Source of the DNA: Candidatus Aerophobota bacterium
GTDB lineage: Bacteria > Aerophobota > Aerophobia > Aerophobales > B3-G15
Assembly (NCBI GenBank): GCA_030607715.1
Contig: JAUWJM010000011.1
Span: 1 to 22,580, forward strand
Length of the DNA stretch: 22,580 bases
Direction: 5' to 3'
The notes beneath the pieces are model-generated. The model was not told the DNA's origin and made no database searches. It worked only from the letters and a program-made list of their open reading frames with translations. This document shows positions 14,675 through 22,580 of this stretch, piece by piece. Every line of letters starts with the position of its first letter. Position 1 is the first letter of the stretch. A program made the position numbers and the translations under genes.

Positions 14675-15913
14675 ATGAATGTGAAAGAGCGTTTTTTAGA
14701 AACTATGATTAATTTTAGCACCAAGGTTGTTCCTCCAAAGTGGGAGTTTGGATATTGGGGTAAAATAATAGATGAATGGTATGAGGAAGGATTACCAAAG
14801 AAGAATTATCCTCATATACCAAAGAAAATTTCAACACCATCAGCATCAATAGCTAATACTGCCTGGCACTCTATTAAAGGTAATAAGCTTCCAGCCGGAA
14901 TCGCAGTTACTGGAGGAGGATTATACTTTCCAGCTGACAGCTTTGCTCTTGATAAAGATGTAAAGAATGCTCTTAAAATGGATAAAGGCCAGATAATGGT
15001 AAATGTCAATTTGTTATTTCATCCTATGTTTGAAGCAGAGATAATAGAAGAAGATGATAAACATTTAATATATAAAGATATTGATGGTATAAAAAAACAG
15101 TTTTTAAAAGAGTCAGCTAATTATCCTTCACCCATCTCATACGTTATCAAGGATTGGAAAAGCTGGGAGAAATTGAAAGAAGAAAGGCTTAACCTTGACA
15201 ACATTCAGGGAAGGTTTCCTCCAAACTGGAATGAGCTCTTAACAAAATATAAAAACAGGGATTATCCTTTAGTATTAGGTGGAAGTCTAAAGGGGTATTT
15301 TGGCACTCTGACCCATTTGATGGGGTATGAGAATCTTTTTTATGCTTACTATGATGATCCCAAGCTGATACATGATATCCAGAAAACATTTACAGAATTA
15401 TGGATTGCAGTTTATTCTGAAATATTATCTGAAATAAACGTAGACTTATATGTTTTCTGGGAGGACATTTCTGCTGGCAAAGGCTCAATGGTATCTCCTG
15501 CATTGATAAGGGAATTTATGCTCCCATACTATAAAAGACTTACAGGCTTTTTGAAAGAACAAGGAATAAAAGCAATCTTTGTTGATACTGATGGTGATTG
15601 TTTTGATCTTATCCCGATCTTTATAGAGGGTGGAGTTACTGGAATGTATCCAATTGAAGCAAGTTGTGGAATGGATATCATTAAGATAAGAAAAGCCTTT
15701 CCTGAATTACAAATGATGGGTGGAATACCGAAATATGAGATTAGTTATGGTAAAAAGAGAATTGATGAAATACTTAAGCCAGTTACTGAGGTACTAAAAT
15801 ACGGTGGTTACATACCCTTTGGGGATCATCTGATATCACCAGGAGTGCATTGGAAGGATTTTAAGTATTACAGGCTAAAGTTAAATAATATCCTGGAAAA
15901 TATTGGAAAATGA
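14675..15913 (+). CDS. UroD/MtaA-fold protein (methyltransferase-like), first copy
   Basis: 412 aa, with ATG 14675 after AAGGAG. It shows the C-terminal uroporphyrinogen-decarboxylase-superfamily signature: VFWEDISAGKGSMVSPALIREF, FVDTDGDCFDLIPIFIEGGVTG, MYPIEASCGMD, MMGGIPK and GGYIPFGDHLISPGVHWKDF. In this fold, true UroD makes haem precursors, while MtaA/MtbA-type members move methyl groups from corrinoid proteins to thiols. The position of the MtaA H-x-C zinc ligands holds D304-T-D306 here, so the metal site, if present, differs. Its place between the transporter's binding-protein and permease genes argues for a role in catabolising the imported compound, not in haem synthesis. The protein is longer than typical UroD (about 350 aa), with an extended N-terminus. 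Confidence 0.75.
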   Translation: MNVKERFLETMINFSTKVVPPKWEFGYWGKIIDEWYEEGLPKKNYPHIPKKISTPSASIANTAWHSIKGNKLPAGIAVTGGGLYFPADSFALDKDVKNALKMDKGQIMVNVNLLFHPMFEAEIIEEDDKHLIYKDIDGIKKQFLKESANYPSPISYVIKDWKSWEKLKEERLNLDNIQGRFPPNWNELLTKYKNRDYPLVLGGSLKGYFGTLTHLMGYENLFYAYYDDPKLIHDIQKTFTELWIAVYSEILSEINVDLYVFWEDISAGKGSMVSPALIREFMLPYYKRLTGFLKEQGIKAIFVDTDGDCFDLIPIFIEGGVTGMYPIEASCGMDIIKIRKAFPELQMMGGIPKYEISYGKKRIDEILKPVTEVLKYGGYIPFGDHLISPGVHWKDFKYYRLKLNNILENIGK

Positions 15914-15980
15914 ATTAGGTAAAGTAAAAAATTAATTACCACAGCAATAGGTTATATTTATAAAAGAGAGGCTATAAATA

Positions 15981-16982
15981 ATGAATTTTATAGCAGAAAG
16001 AGCACAGATAAGGAATTTCATTAGAAGATTAACTATCCAGAGAGAATTTGGAATATTTGCTTTTGTTGTGGGGATATTTATAATAATGCCATTTGTATCT
16101 CCATATTTTTTAACCAGAACAAATATTCACGCTATTTTATTAGCCCTTTCTATGCAAACTATTATCGCAGTTGGTATGATGAATCTTATGATAAGTGGTG
16201 GTTTTGATTTATCAGTAGGATCAGTAGTTGGATTAATTGGCGTAATAGTAGGTCTGCTTATTAATAGTGGGGTTCCTGTATTTCTTGCTGTAATGATATC
16301 GTTAGCTATTGGAGCGTTAATAGGATTATTTAATGGACTTATGGTAGCAAAGGTGGGAATAAATCCATTTATTGTAACACTTGCTGGCTTAAGCTTATTT
16401 AGAAGTCTAACCTATATTGTAACGAGTGGTCAGCAGGTAACCCAAATAGGTAAGGTTTTTAATAGTATCGGCCAAAGTAGATTTTTAGGCATTCAGTCAC
16501 CAATCTGGTATGCAATTATATTTGTCATTCTCGGTGATGTGATGCTTCGTAAATCACGGTATTTCCGACAAAATTATTATATAGGCGGCAATGAAGAAGC
16601 GGCACGCCTTACTGGGATTTCTGTGAATAAAGTAAAGATATTAAATTACGTTTTAATGAGTACAATTGCTGCATTTGCAGCTATTGTATTGACTGCAAGA
16701 ATGGGGGCGGCAACAGTATATGCTGGAACTGGGATGGAATTAAGAGTGATTACTGCTGTTATAATAGGAGGTGCTAGCTTAGGAGGGGGAGAAGGGACCA
16801 TTTTTGGTGCATTTTTAGGTTCTTTGCTTATGGCTTTAATTATTAGCATTTTTGTACTGCTTGGTATAAATGTATATTGGCAGGGTTTTACAATTGGCGC
16901 AATTCTACTCTTAGCGGTGTTGTTAGACATGCTAAATATAAAGAGAAGAGAAAAAATAATAGTAGCTAAAGGGGAAGAGTAA
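15981..16982 (+). CDS. CUT2-type sugar ABC transporter permease (RbsC-like)
   Basis: 333 aa. Hydrophobic segments run through the whole length, about eight to ten helices, after a short charged N-terminus. The BPD_transp_2 landmarks are present: MNLMISGGFDLSVGSVVGLIGV, LIGLFNGLMVAKVGINPFIVTLAGL, GGNEEAARLTGISVNKVKILNYV (the coupling loop facing the ATPase) and RVITAVIIGGASLGGGEGTIFGAFLG. It would form the membrane channel as a dimer. ATG 15981 follows AGAGAGG. The next gene starts four bases after the stop, so the two are tightly coupled. Confidence 0.92.
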   Translation: MNFIAERAQIRNFIRRLTIQREFGIFAFVVGIFIIMPFVSPYFLTRTNIHAILLALSMQTIIAVGMMNLMISGGFDLSVGSVVGLIGVIVGLLINSGVPVFLAVMISLAIGALIGLFNGLMVAKVGINPFIVTLAGLSLFRSLTYIVTSGQQVTQIGKVFNSIGQSRFLGIQSPIWYAIIFVILGDVMLRKSRYFRQNYYIGGNEEAARLTGISVNKVKILNYVLMSTIAAFAAIVLTARMGAATVYAGTGMELRVITAVIIGGASLGGGEGTIFGAFLGSLLMALIISIFVLLGINVYWQGFTIGAILLLAVLLDMLNIKRREKIIVAKGEE

Positions 16983-16986
16983 AATA

Positions 16987-18147
16987 ATGCAATACACAAG
17001 TTTTGAACGTGTGAAAAGCGCTTTGGAGCATAAAGAACCCGACCGTGTTCCTTTTGATATAAGTGGTGCTCTTGTTACAGGCATAAATATTAAAACATTA
17101 AAGAGGTTAAGAAAGTATCTCGGATTGTCAGAAAATGTAGAGATATTGGATAAAATAACTCAAATGGGAGTAGTGGATAATGATATAATAGAGAAATTAA
17201 AAATTGATTGTAAAAATGTTGGACCTGAAGCTCCTTTAAAGCCAGGGCTTGCGAAGAATTTAGGTTTAGTAGGAAGTCATTATAGATTAATTGATGAGTT
17301 TGGAATAGGTTGGCAGATGCCAGTTAAAAATGGACATTTTTACGATTTGTATCTAAACCCTTTAAAGGATGCTGAAACTGTTAAAGATATTGAAAATTAC
17401 CCCTGGCCTGACCCCTTAGGTCTTGATAGGTATATTAACTTGAAAGATAAGGTTGATCAAGTAGTATATCAGGGGGAAAAAGCCTATGTTCTTGGAAGAA
17501 TGAGTGCAGGGATGTGGGAGACAGCGATGTGGATGACCGGTTATGAAAAGTTCTATACTGATATGCTGCTGAATGAAAAATTGATTCGTGCCATAATGGA
17601 TAAATTTCTTGAAATCAAGATGAAGTATTGGGAGAAAGCTTTAGAGGCAGTTGGCGAAAATGTACTGGTGATATCAACAGCGGATGATTTGGGTGCACAA
17701 AAAAAATTGCTGGTCTCTCTGAAACTTTATAAAAAGCTAATATGGCCATATCACAAAAAATTATTTTCTTTTATAAAGAAAAAGGCAAAATCAAAGGTAT
17801 ATATATTCTTTCACTCTGATGGTGCAATAAAAGAAGCAATTCCTCTCTTAATAGAAGCCGGAGTTGATATTTTAAATCCAGTACAGGTTAACTGTAAAGA
17901 AATGAATACGAAAATGCTGAAGAAAGAATTTGGAAATGATTTAACCTTCTGGGGAGGGAGTTGTGATAACAATATATTTGCCTTTGGAACCCCTGGGGAA
18001 GTACGCGAAGAAACAAAAAGGCGAATTGATGATTTAGCCCCTGGTGGAGGGTTTATTTTTGCACCAATACATATAATTCAGAGTGTAGTTCCTCCAGAAA
18101 ACATTATTTCCTGGTGGGAAACATTACAAGAGTTTGGAAAGTATTAA
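16987..18147 (+). CDS. UroD/MtaA-fold protein (methyltransferase-like), second copy
   Basis: 386 aa, with ATG 16987 four bases after the permease stop. It starts with the superfamily phrase ERVKSALEHKEPDRVPFDI and contains VLGRMSAGMWETAMWMTG, ISTADDLGAQKKLLVSLKLYKKL, FFHSDGAIKEAIPLLIEAGVD, ILNPVQVNCKEMN, FWGGSCDNN and APIHIIQSVVPPENI. The candidate metal-site region reads H276-S277-D278, with C303 and C326 downstream, where MtaA has H-x-C. It differs clearly from the first copy and matches the corrinoid-methyltransferase-associated branch more closely than haem UroD. It is likely to demethylate a substrate or transfer a methyl group together with its neighbours. The corrinoid protein it would need is not in the window. 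Confidence 0.78.
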   Translation: MQYTSFERVKSALEHKEPDRVPFDISGALVTGINIKTLKRLRKYLGLSENVEILDKITQMGVVDNDIIEKLKIDCKNVGPEAPLKPGLAKNLGLVGSHYRLIDEFGIGWQMPVKNGHFYDLYLNPLKDAETVKDIENYPWPDPLGLDRYINLKDKVDQVVYQGEKAYVLGRMSAGMWETAMWMTGYEKFYTDMLLNEKLIRAIMDKFLEIKMKYWEKALEAVGENVLVISTADDLGAQKKLLVSLKLYKKLIWPYHKKLFSFIKKKAKSKVYIFFHSDGAIKEAIPLLIEAGVDILNPVQVNCKEMNTKMLKKEFGNDLTFWGGSCDNNIFAFGTPGEVREETKRRIDDLAPGGGFIFAPIHIIQSVVPPENIISWWETLQEFGKY

Positions 18148-18176
18148 TGGATAATTTTTAAAAGAGAGTAAATAAG

Positions 18177-18959
18177 TTGGCAGAAGAAAAATATATAATA
18201 AGGGCAAAAAATTTAACAAAATACTATGGGTCAGTTATTGCTTTGGATCATGTTGATTTTGAACTTAAAGAAGGGGAAATTCTTGGACTTGTGGGAGATA
18301 ATGCTGCTGGTAAATCCACGCTTATTAAGATATTATCAGGAGCCATTGCACCAAATGAAGGAACTATAGAAGTATTTGGAGAAACTGTTAATATAAGAAA
18401 CCCAAGGGATGCCTTTAACCTGGGGATTGAAACAATCTATCAGGATCTTGCACTATTTGATAATTTAGATTTTTCACAGAATATTTTTGCAGGAAGGGAA
18501 TATAAAAGTAAAGGTTTTGGCTGGTTGCTTGGGTTTGTTGACGGTAAAAAAATGCAAAAGGAAGCTTTAGATAGAATTAAGGATATATCAATTAATTTAC
18601 CTTCATTATCCCAGAAAGTTGATACTTTTTCAGGAGGCCAAAGACAAGCAATAGCAATAACAAGAGCATTATTTTGGGGTAAGAGAATTATAATAATGGA
18701 TGAGCCTACAGCAGCATTGGGTGTTAGAGAGTCAAAAAAAGTACTTGAATTGATAGAGGAAACAAGAAAACATGTAGATGGAATTATTATTATAAGCCAT
18801 AATATAGAACATATAATAGATGTAACTGATAGAGTTATAGTTTTAAGAAATGGAAAGAGAGTGGGAGACATAGCTTTTAAAGATTATGAAGGAAGAAATG
18901 CTGAATTGCACAATGATATCGTAAAATTGATAACTGGCGCTGAACTCATTTCATATTAA
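18177..18959 (+). CDS. Single-domain sugar ABC transporter ATPase (FrcA-like)
   Basis: 260 aa, starting at TTG 18177. Walker A GDNAAGKST (40-48), Q-loop Q89 (YQDLALFDNL), signature SGGQR (152-156), Walker B IIIMDEP (171-177) and switch H208 (ISHN) are all intact. Most CUT2 ATPases (RbsA, MglA) are about 500 aa with two fused nucleotide-binding domains. This one has a single domain and must dimerise, as in the FrcA type. It energises the permease encoded at 15981. There is no degenerate second half downstream: the frame ends cleanly at TAA and the next gene starts 43 bases later. Confidence 0.92.
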   Translation: MAEEKYIIRAKNLTKYYGSVIALDHVDFELKEGEILGLVGDNAAGKSTLIKILSGAIAPNEGTIEVFGETVNIRNPRDAFNLGIETIYQDLALFDNLDFSQNIFAGREYKSKGFGWLLGFVDGKKMQKEALDRIKDISINLPSLSQKVDTFSGGQRQAIAITRALFWGKRIIIMDEPTAALGVRESKKVLELIEETRKHVDGIIIISHNIEHIIDVTDRVIVLRNGKRVGDIAFKDYEGRNAELHNDIVKLITGAELISY

Positions 18960-19001
18960 AGGAAATCACAAAAAATTAATTGAGGAATAAGGAAGAGTAA
19001 A

Positions 19002-20450
19002 ATGTTAAAAGGATTTACACGTAATTTTCCACCTCTTGAGATATTAACTGCAGAACAGGTTGAAGCTATTCATAGAGGAACATTAGATGTTCTTTGGCAA
19101 ACAGGAATAAGGATTGAGCATGAAAGAGCATTAAAGCTGTTAGAAAAAAATGGTTGCAAGGTAGATTTTGAAAACAAAAGAGTTCACTTCCCGCAAGGTT
19201 TGGTTGAGGAATCTTTACGAAAAGCTCCCAGCAGCTGGCGTCTTAAAGGAAGAGATCCAAAGAGCGATATCATAATAGGTGGTAATACTTTGTATTTCGC
19301 GCCCTTCCCTGGAATGAAAACCATAGATTTGGATACCTGGGAGCCTAAAGTACCAACGAGGAAGGAGTATTATGATGGTGTAACAGTCCTTGACGCATTG
19401 GATAACGTTCATGTCTTTAACTCTTATTCTCCGTATTTTGGGTTTGAGGGTCTTCCTGAAGTTATGAAAATACCAGAGGGAGTCGCTGCTAGAATAAGAA
19501 ATTCAACTAAGTCAGGCTGGGTAAGTTGTACAGAGGGCTACGAGGTGTTTAATATAGAGATGGCAAAATCAGTTGGAATGGAGCTTATAGCTATTCCAGA
19601 TGCTTCACCACCTTTAACATATTATAGAGATGCAATTGAACCTTATTTCAGTTTTGTTGAAGCTGGATTCCCTGTGAAAGCAGGAAGTGGTGTGATAATG
19701 GGAGCAACTGCACCTGCGACTATCGCTGGAGCAACAGTAACTAACAATGCTGAATTAATTGCTGGAGTAGTGATAGCACAGCTTATAAGGCCGGGAACAA
19801 GAGTATTAGCTGCAAACTTACCCTTCCCGCAGAGTATGCGAACAGGATCCCCTGTTTTTGGTGCTATAGGATGTTCCCTACACCAGGCAGTATTCAATCA
19901 GGTGTGGCGAAGGTATGGAATTCCTACAGTTAATCACACTCCTGGTGTGAGCAGTTCAAAAAAAATAGATTATCAATGTGGTTATGAGAAAGCTCTTCCG
20001 GCTATACTCTCTGCTATATCCGGAGCTAATATCATAAATTTACACGGCGGATTATCCAGTGAACTTACACATCATCCTCTTTTAGCTATATTGGACGATG
20101 ATATAGCTGGGATGATAGGCCATTTCATAGAAAGCATTGAGGTGAATGATGAGACATTAGCTTTAGACTTAATAGAGAAGGTTGGACCTATTCCTGGCTT
20201 CTATTTAAACAAGGAACATACGAGAAAGTGGTGGAAAAAGGAGCAATTTATACCTGAGTCTGCTGATAGATTAACTTACCCTGAGTGGATGAAGACAGGG
20301 AAAAAAGATTGTCTTGATTATGCCAAAGAAAGGATGGAGGAAATATTAGCTACACATAGAGTATTACCTCTAACTGCAAGTCAAGAGGAGGATATAAAAA
20401 GGATATTAGAGGAAGCCAGAAAGTACTACAGGGAGAAGAGTCTAATATAA
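19002..20450 (+). CDS. MttB-superfamily (COG5598) methyltransferase without pyrrolysine
   Basis: 482 aa, with ATG 19002 behind AAGGAAGAG. The trimethylamine methyltransferase fold is recognisable from LTAEQVEAIHRGTLDVLWQTGI, RIEHERALKLLEKNGCKVD, GGNTLYFAPFPG, GATAPATIAGATVTNNAE and VSSSKKIDYQCGYEKALP. Archaeal MttB has an in-frame UAG read as pyrrolysine; here the frame has no internal stop. It therefore belongs to the larger non-Pyl group, whose tested members (MtgB, MtpB, MtcB, MtyB) demethylate quaternary amines such as glycine betaine, passing the methyl to a corrinoid protein. The substrate here is unknown. Being encoded with a sugar-type transporter is unlike the betaine systems I know. 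No corrinoid protein gene adjoins it. Confidence 0.88.
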   Translation: MLKGFTRNFPPLEILTAEQVEAIHRGTLDVLWQTGIRIEHERALKLLEKNGCKVDFENKRVHFPQGLVEESLRKAPSSWRLKGRDPKSDIIIGGNTLYFAPFPGMKTIDLDTWEPKVPTRKEYYDGVTVLDALDNVHVFNSYSPYFGFEGLPEVMKIPEGVAARIRNSTKSGWVSCTEGYEVFNIEMAKSVGMELIAIPDASPPLTYYRDAIEPYFSFVEAGFPVKAGSGVIMGATAPATIAGATVTNNAELIAGVVIAQLIRPGTRVLAANLPFPQSMRTGSPVFGAIGCSLHQAVFNQVWRRYGIPTVNHTPGVSSSKKIDYQCGYEKALPAILSAISGANIINLHGGLSSELTHHPLLAILDDDIAGMIGHFIESIEVNDETLALDLIEKVGPIPGFYLNKEHTRKWWKKEQFIPESADRLTYPEWMKTGKKDCLDYAKERMEEILATHRVLPLTASQEEDIKRILEEARKYYREKSLI

Positions 20451-20452
20451 CC

Positions 20453-20573
20453 CTACCGGACTACCAGACTACCTGGTTATTCTTGGGTAGCCGCAGGCTT
20501 TAGCCTGCGAAAAACCAGCGCAACTTAAAAGTTGCGGCTACATTGTTATGTTCACTACCAGACTACCGGACTA
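20453..20573. repeat. REP-like double hairpin between two arrays of an 8-bp repeat
   Basis: At 20487-20541 two 8-bp stems with 2-base loops (CGCAGGCT/AGCCTGCG at 20492-20509 and CGCAACTT/AAGTTGCG at 20519-20536) sit inside an outer inverted repeat, GTAGCCGC (20487-20494) and GCGGCTAC (20534-20541), so alternative folds exist. On both sides lie copies of CTACC(A/G)GA (20453-20473 and 20555-20573). This looks like a REP/BIME-type unit inserted in, or spread with, a short tandem repeat. Confidence 0.7.
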
Positions 20574-21420
20574 TTTTATGGAGGTGTTGAAAATTAACCG
20601 ATCGTGGTTGAGTTTAGAAGGAAAAGTTGTAGTCGTAAGCGGTGCTGCCTCAGGAATTGGCAGAGAAATAGCTACTGCATTTGCTGAAAATGGTTCCAAT
20701 GTCATTGTAACTGATATAAGTCAAAAGGGTGAGAAAATTATTGGTGAGTTACCTGAAAAGAGCACCCGACATTTATATATCCAGGCTGATGTTACCAAAA
20801 GGGCCAGTGTTGAAGAGATGATAAAAAAAATTATTATTAGCTATAAGAGGATAGATGTTTTAGTTAATAATGCAGGAATTAATATGCCAAGATTGCTTGT
20901 TGATCCTGAAAACCCTGGAGGAAAGTATGAATTGCATGAAGAGGAATTTGATAAGATGGTGGCAGTAAATCAAAAAGGTCCTTATCTATGCACCCAAATT
21001 GTTGCCAGGGAGATGATCAAGGAAGGAGTCAGGGGAGTAATAATTAATATAACCTCTGAGTGTGGCTTGGAGGGATCAGAAGGCCAAAGCTGTTATGCAG
21101 CCACAAAAGGAGCCTTATACGCATTCACCAGGTCATGGGCTAAGGAGCTTGGAAAATACGGCATAAGAGTGGTTGGAGCTGCTCCAGGTATATTAGAAGC
21201 AACAGGAATTAGAACTTTAGAATATGAAGAGGCTCTCGCTTATACCAGAGGAATAACAGTAAAACAGCTCAGAGAAAGCTATAAAAAAGTCTCGGTTCCC
21301 CTGGGAAGAGTTGGAAGATTAAGAGAGGTTGCTGATTTAGTCTGCTTTTTAGCCTCTGATAAAGCAAGTTATATTGATGGAACTACCTATAACATATCAG
21401 GAGGAAAAACCAGAGGATAG
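20548..21420 (+). CDS. Short-chain dehydrogenase, sorbitol-6-phosphate 2-dehydrogenase-like
   Basis: The frame opens at ATG 20548 (290 aa), but its first ten codons read through the 8-bp repeat DNA. ATG 20578 (280 aa) or TTG 20587, near GGAGGTG at 20580-20586, are more believable starts. Features are GAASGIG (cofactor loop), D at the end of beta2 (VTDIS, favouring NAD), LVNNAGINMPRLLVDPENPGG, the catalytic S in NITSECGLEGSEGQS, the YAATKGA Y-x-x-x-K pair, and PGILEATGIRTLEYEEALAY. The unusual VDPENPGGKYELHEE insert and the GGKTRG end are characteristic of the Firmicutes sorbitol-6-phosphate 2-dehydrogenase group. It is last in the transporter/methyltransferase cluster and suggests a polyol or polyol-phosphate intermediate. 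Whether a phosphorylated substrate is used is uncertain, since no kinase or PTS gene is nearby. Confidence 0.85.
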   Translation: MFTTRLPDYFMEVLKINRSWLSLEGKVVVVSGAASGIGREIATAFAENGSNVIVTDISQKGEKIIGELPEKSTRHLYIQADVTKRASVEEMIKKIIISYKRIDVLVNNAGINMPRLLVDPENPGGKYELHEEEFDKMVAVNQKGPYLCTQIVAREMIKEGVRGVIINITSECGLEGSEGQSCYAATKGALYAFTRSWAKELGKYGIRVVGAAPGILEATGIRTLEYEEALAYTRGITVKQLRESYKKVSVPLGRVGRLREVADLVCFLASDKASYIDGTTYNISGGKTRG

Positions 21421-21594
21421 TAAGAGTAAATTTGGATATAAAGCTAAAAGCCATTTCAAAAATCTGCTTTCCATTTTTTCTACATTCCATTTTCATCGGT
21501 TTCACTGCTTCCCAGATAGAACTACACTATTCATTTATTACCTAAGGAAAGATCCCAAAAAAGAAATTTTTTAACTAACACTGGAGTGATTGAC

Positions 21595-21639
21595 TTGCCA
21601 GATAAAAAGGTTAAAATTAGAAAGGGTAAAAAAGAGTGA
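21595..21639 (+). CDS. Possible 14-codon leader ORF overlapping the uvrA start
   Basis: TTG 21595, nine bases after GGAG, opens [14 protein letters not shown], and its TGA (21637-21639) overlaps the uvrA GTG. It is a strongly basic peptide. It could couple translation into uvrA or be chance. Confidence 0.2.
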   Translation: MPDKKVKIRKGKKE

Positions 21640-22580
21640 GTCAGAACAATATTATAATTAAAAGGGCTCAAGAACACAATCTAAAAAATTTAGATGTGGA
21701 GATACCCCGAAATAAACTGGTGGTAATTACTGGACTTTCAGGCTCTGGAAAATCTTCCCTGGCTTTTGATACTCTTTACGCCGAAGGTCAACGCAGATAT
21801 GTTGAATCTCTATCCAGTTATGCTCGTCAATTCTTAGAGCAAATGCCCAAACCAAAGGTTGATTACATTGAAGGGCTATCTCCTGCTATTTCCATTGAGC
21901 AAAGAAAGGCTTCCAGTAATCCCCGCTCAACCGTAGCTACTCTTACCGAAATATATGATTATTTCAGACTTCTCTTTGCTCACATTGGACAGCCTCATTG
22001 TTATAAGTGCGGGCAAAAGATAGGCTCTCAAACCATAGAGGATATATCCAATCAAATAATGGAATTTCCTGAAGACTCCTCCATTCAAATTCTTGCTCCT
22101 TTAATAAGAGGGAGAAAGGGGGAATACCGGGATCTTTTTGAAGAGATAGGAAGAGATGGTTATATGAGGGTGAGAGTGGATGGGGAAATCAAACTACTGG
22201 AGGAGGATATTTTCTTAGATAAAAACAAAAAACATACTATTGAAGTAGTCATAGATAGATTAAAAATAAAGAAAGGGATCGAGGAAAGGTTAGCTGATTC
22301 CCTGGAACTGGCCAGTGAAAAGGGAAATGAACTGATCCTGGTTATCTTGACAGATAAAAATAAGGAATACCTCTTTAGCCGACGATTTGCCTGCCCTCAG
22401 TGCGGAATTAGTTATGAGGAAATTTCTCCTCGAATGTTTTCCTTTAACTCACCTTACGGAGCCTGTCCAGCCTGTAGTGGATTGGGGACTCAACAAAGTA
22501 TAGATCATGATTTAGTAGTCCCTGATAAGGAAAAATCTTTACAAGAGGGAGCAGTTGTTCCCTGGGAGGAAGGAGTAGGA
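21636..22580 (+). CDS. uvrA: Excinuclease ABC subunit A, N-terminal third (3'-truncated by window)
   Basis: GTG 21636, with AAAGGG ten bases upstream, opens 315 codons still unbroken at the window end; full UvrA is about 940 aa. Visible motifs are [20 protein letters not shown], Walker [48 protein letters not shown], the CYKCG cysteine pair, the insertion domain ([19 protein letters not shown], then [12 protein letters not shown]), and the zinc module CPQCG plus CPACSGLG. UvrA is the damage-sensing ATPase of nucleotide excision repair, recruiting UvrB to lesions. The 215 bases before it show no clear promoter and no LexA-type operator. An alternative is a UvrA paralogue linked to a drug-export system, which the full length would settle. 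Confidence 0.95.
   Translation, partial: MSQNNIIIKRAQEHNLKNLDVEIPRNKLVVITGLSGSGKSSLAFDTLYAEGQRRYVESLSSYARQFLEQMPKPKVDYIEGLSPAISIEQRKASSNPRSTVATLTEIYDYFRLLFAHIGQPHCYKCGQKIGSQTIEDISNQIMEFPEDSSIQILAPLIRGRKGEYRDLFEEIGRDGYMRVRVDGEIKLLEEDIFLDKNKKHTIEVVIDRLKIKKGIEERLADSLELASEKGNELILVILTDKNKEYLFSRRFACPQCGISYEEISPRMFSFNSPYGACPACSGLGTQQSIDHDLVVPDKEKSLQEGAVVPWEEGVG

Noticed and set aside
14675..18147. Haem-biosynthesis uroporphyrinogen decarboxylases (hemE)
   Set aside because: Two divergent copies within a transporter/MttB cluster, lengths of 386-412 aa and no other haem genes fit the methyltransferase-like branch better.
19002..20450. Pyrrolysine-containing MttB
   Set aside because: The frame has no internal TAG and ends in TAA, so it is the non-pyrrolysine type.
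21374..21574. Plus-strand frame overlapping the end of the SDR gene
   Set aside because: It begins inside the conserved SDR C-terminus in another frame and shows no family features; the rest is low-complexity intergenic DNA.

Overview
The window is AT-rich bacterial DNA with short intergenic gaps, clear Shine-Dalgarno (SD) sites and frequent TTG/GTG starts. An oxygen-sensitive 2-oxoacid:ferredoxin oxidoreductase (iorAB), an MttB-family methyltransferase and two UroD/MtaA-fold proteins suggest an anaerobe. The feel is of a candidate-phylum anaerobe or a Firmicutes-like lineage, but no marker here fixes the taxonomy and I would not name a genus.

Left part (1-4842): a defence-type cluster. It opens with the C-terminus of a probable Eco57I-like DNA methyltransferase. 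This is followed by a 1052-aa PLD-SNF2 helicase, and then by a translationally coupled pair: a small basic protein and a 252-aa protein with a HEPN-like R-X6-H motif and a C-terminal winged helix. From 4843 to about 7313 there is a patchwork of small genes and debris: a MogA/MoaB C-terminal fragment, a UPF0175 antitoxin with a damaged PIN toxin, a DUF5678-like protein paired with a retropepsin-like aspartic protease, and a small winged-helix protein.

Middle (7380-10928, minus strand): iorA-iorB-dinB reads as one operon. It couples aryl/branched 2-oxoacid oxidation to a Y-family DNA polymerase only by co-location. A divergent gene (11072) encodes a stand-alone GlmU-type nucleotidyltransferase and has a good sigma70-like promoter.

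Right part (11989-21420, plus strand): a catabolic cluster. It consists of a Zn alcohol dehydrogenase, then a CUT2-type sugar ABC transporter (binding protein, permease, single-domain ATPase) whose genes alternate with two UroD-fold methyltransferase-like genes, then an MttB-superfamily methyltransferase without pyrrolysine and a sorbitol-6-phosphate-dehydrogenase-like SDR. The interleaving argues for one pathway. My working idea is uptake of a methylated polyol/sugar or a related methylated compound, demethylation by corrinoid-dependent enzymes, and oxidation by the two dehydrogenases. No corrinoid protein or reactivase is visible here. The window ends inside uvrA.

Non-coding structure is rich. 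There is a 136-bp MITE-like element with perfect 26-bp terminal inverted repeats (11821-11956), a 9-bp tandem array (13230-13310), a 16-bp perfect hairpin behind the binding-protein gene (14441-14478), and a REP-like double hairpin flanked by 8-bp repeats (20453-20573).
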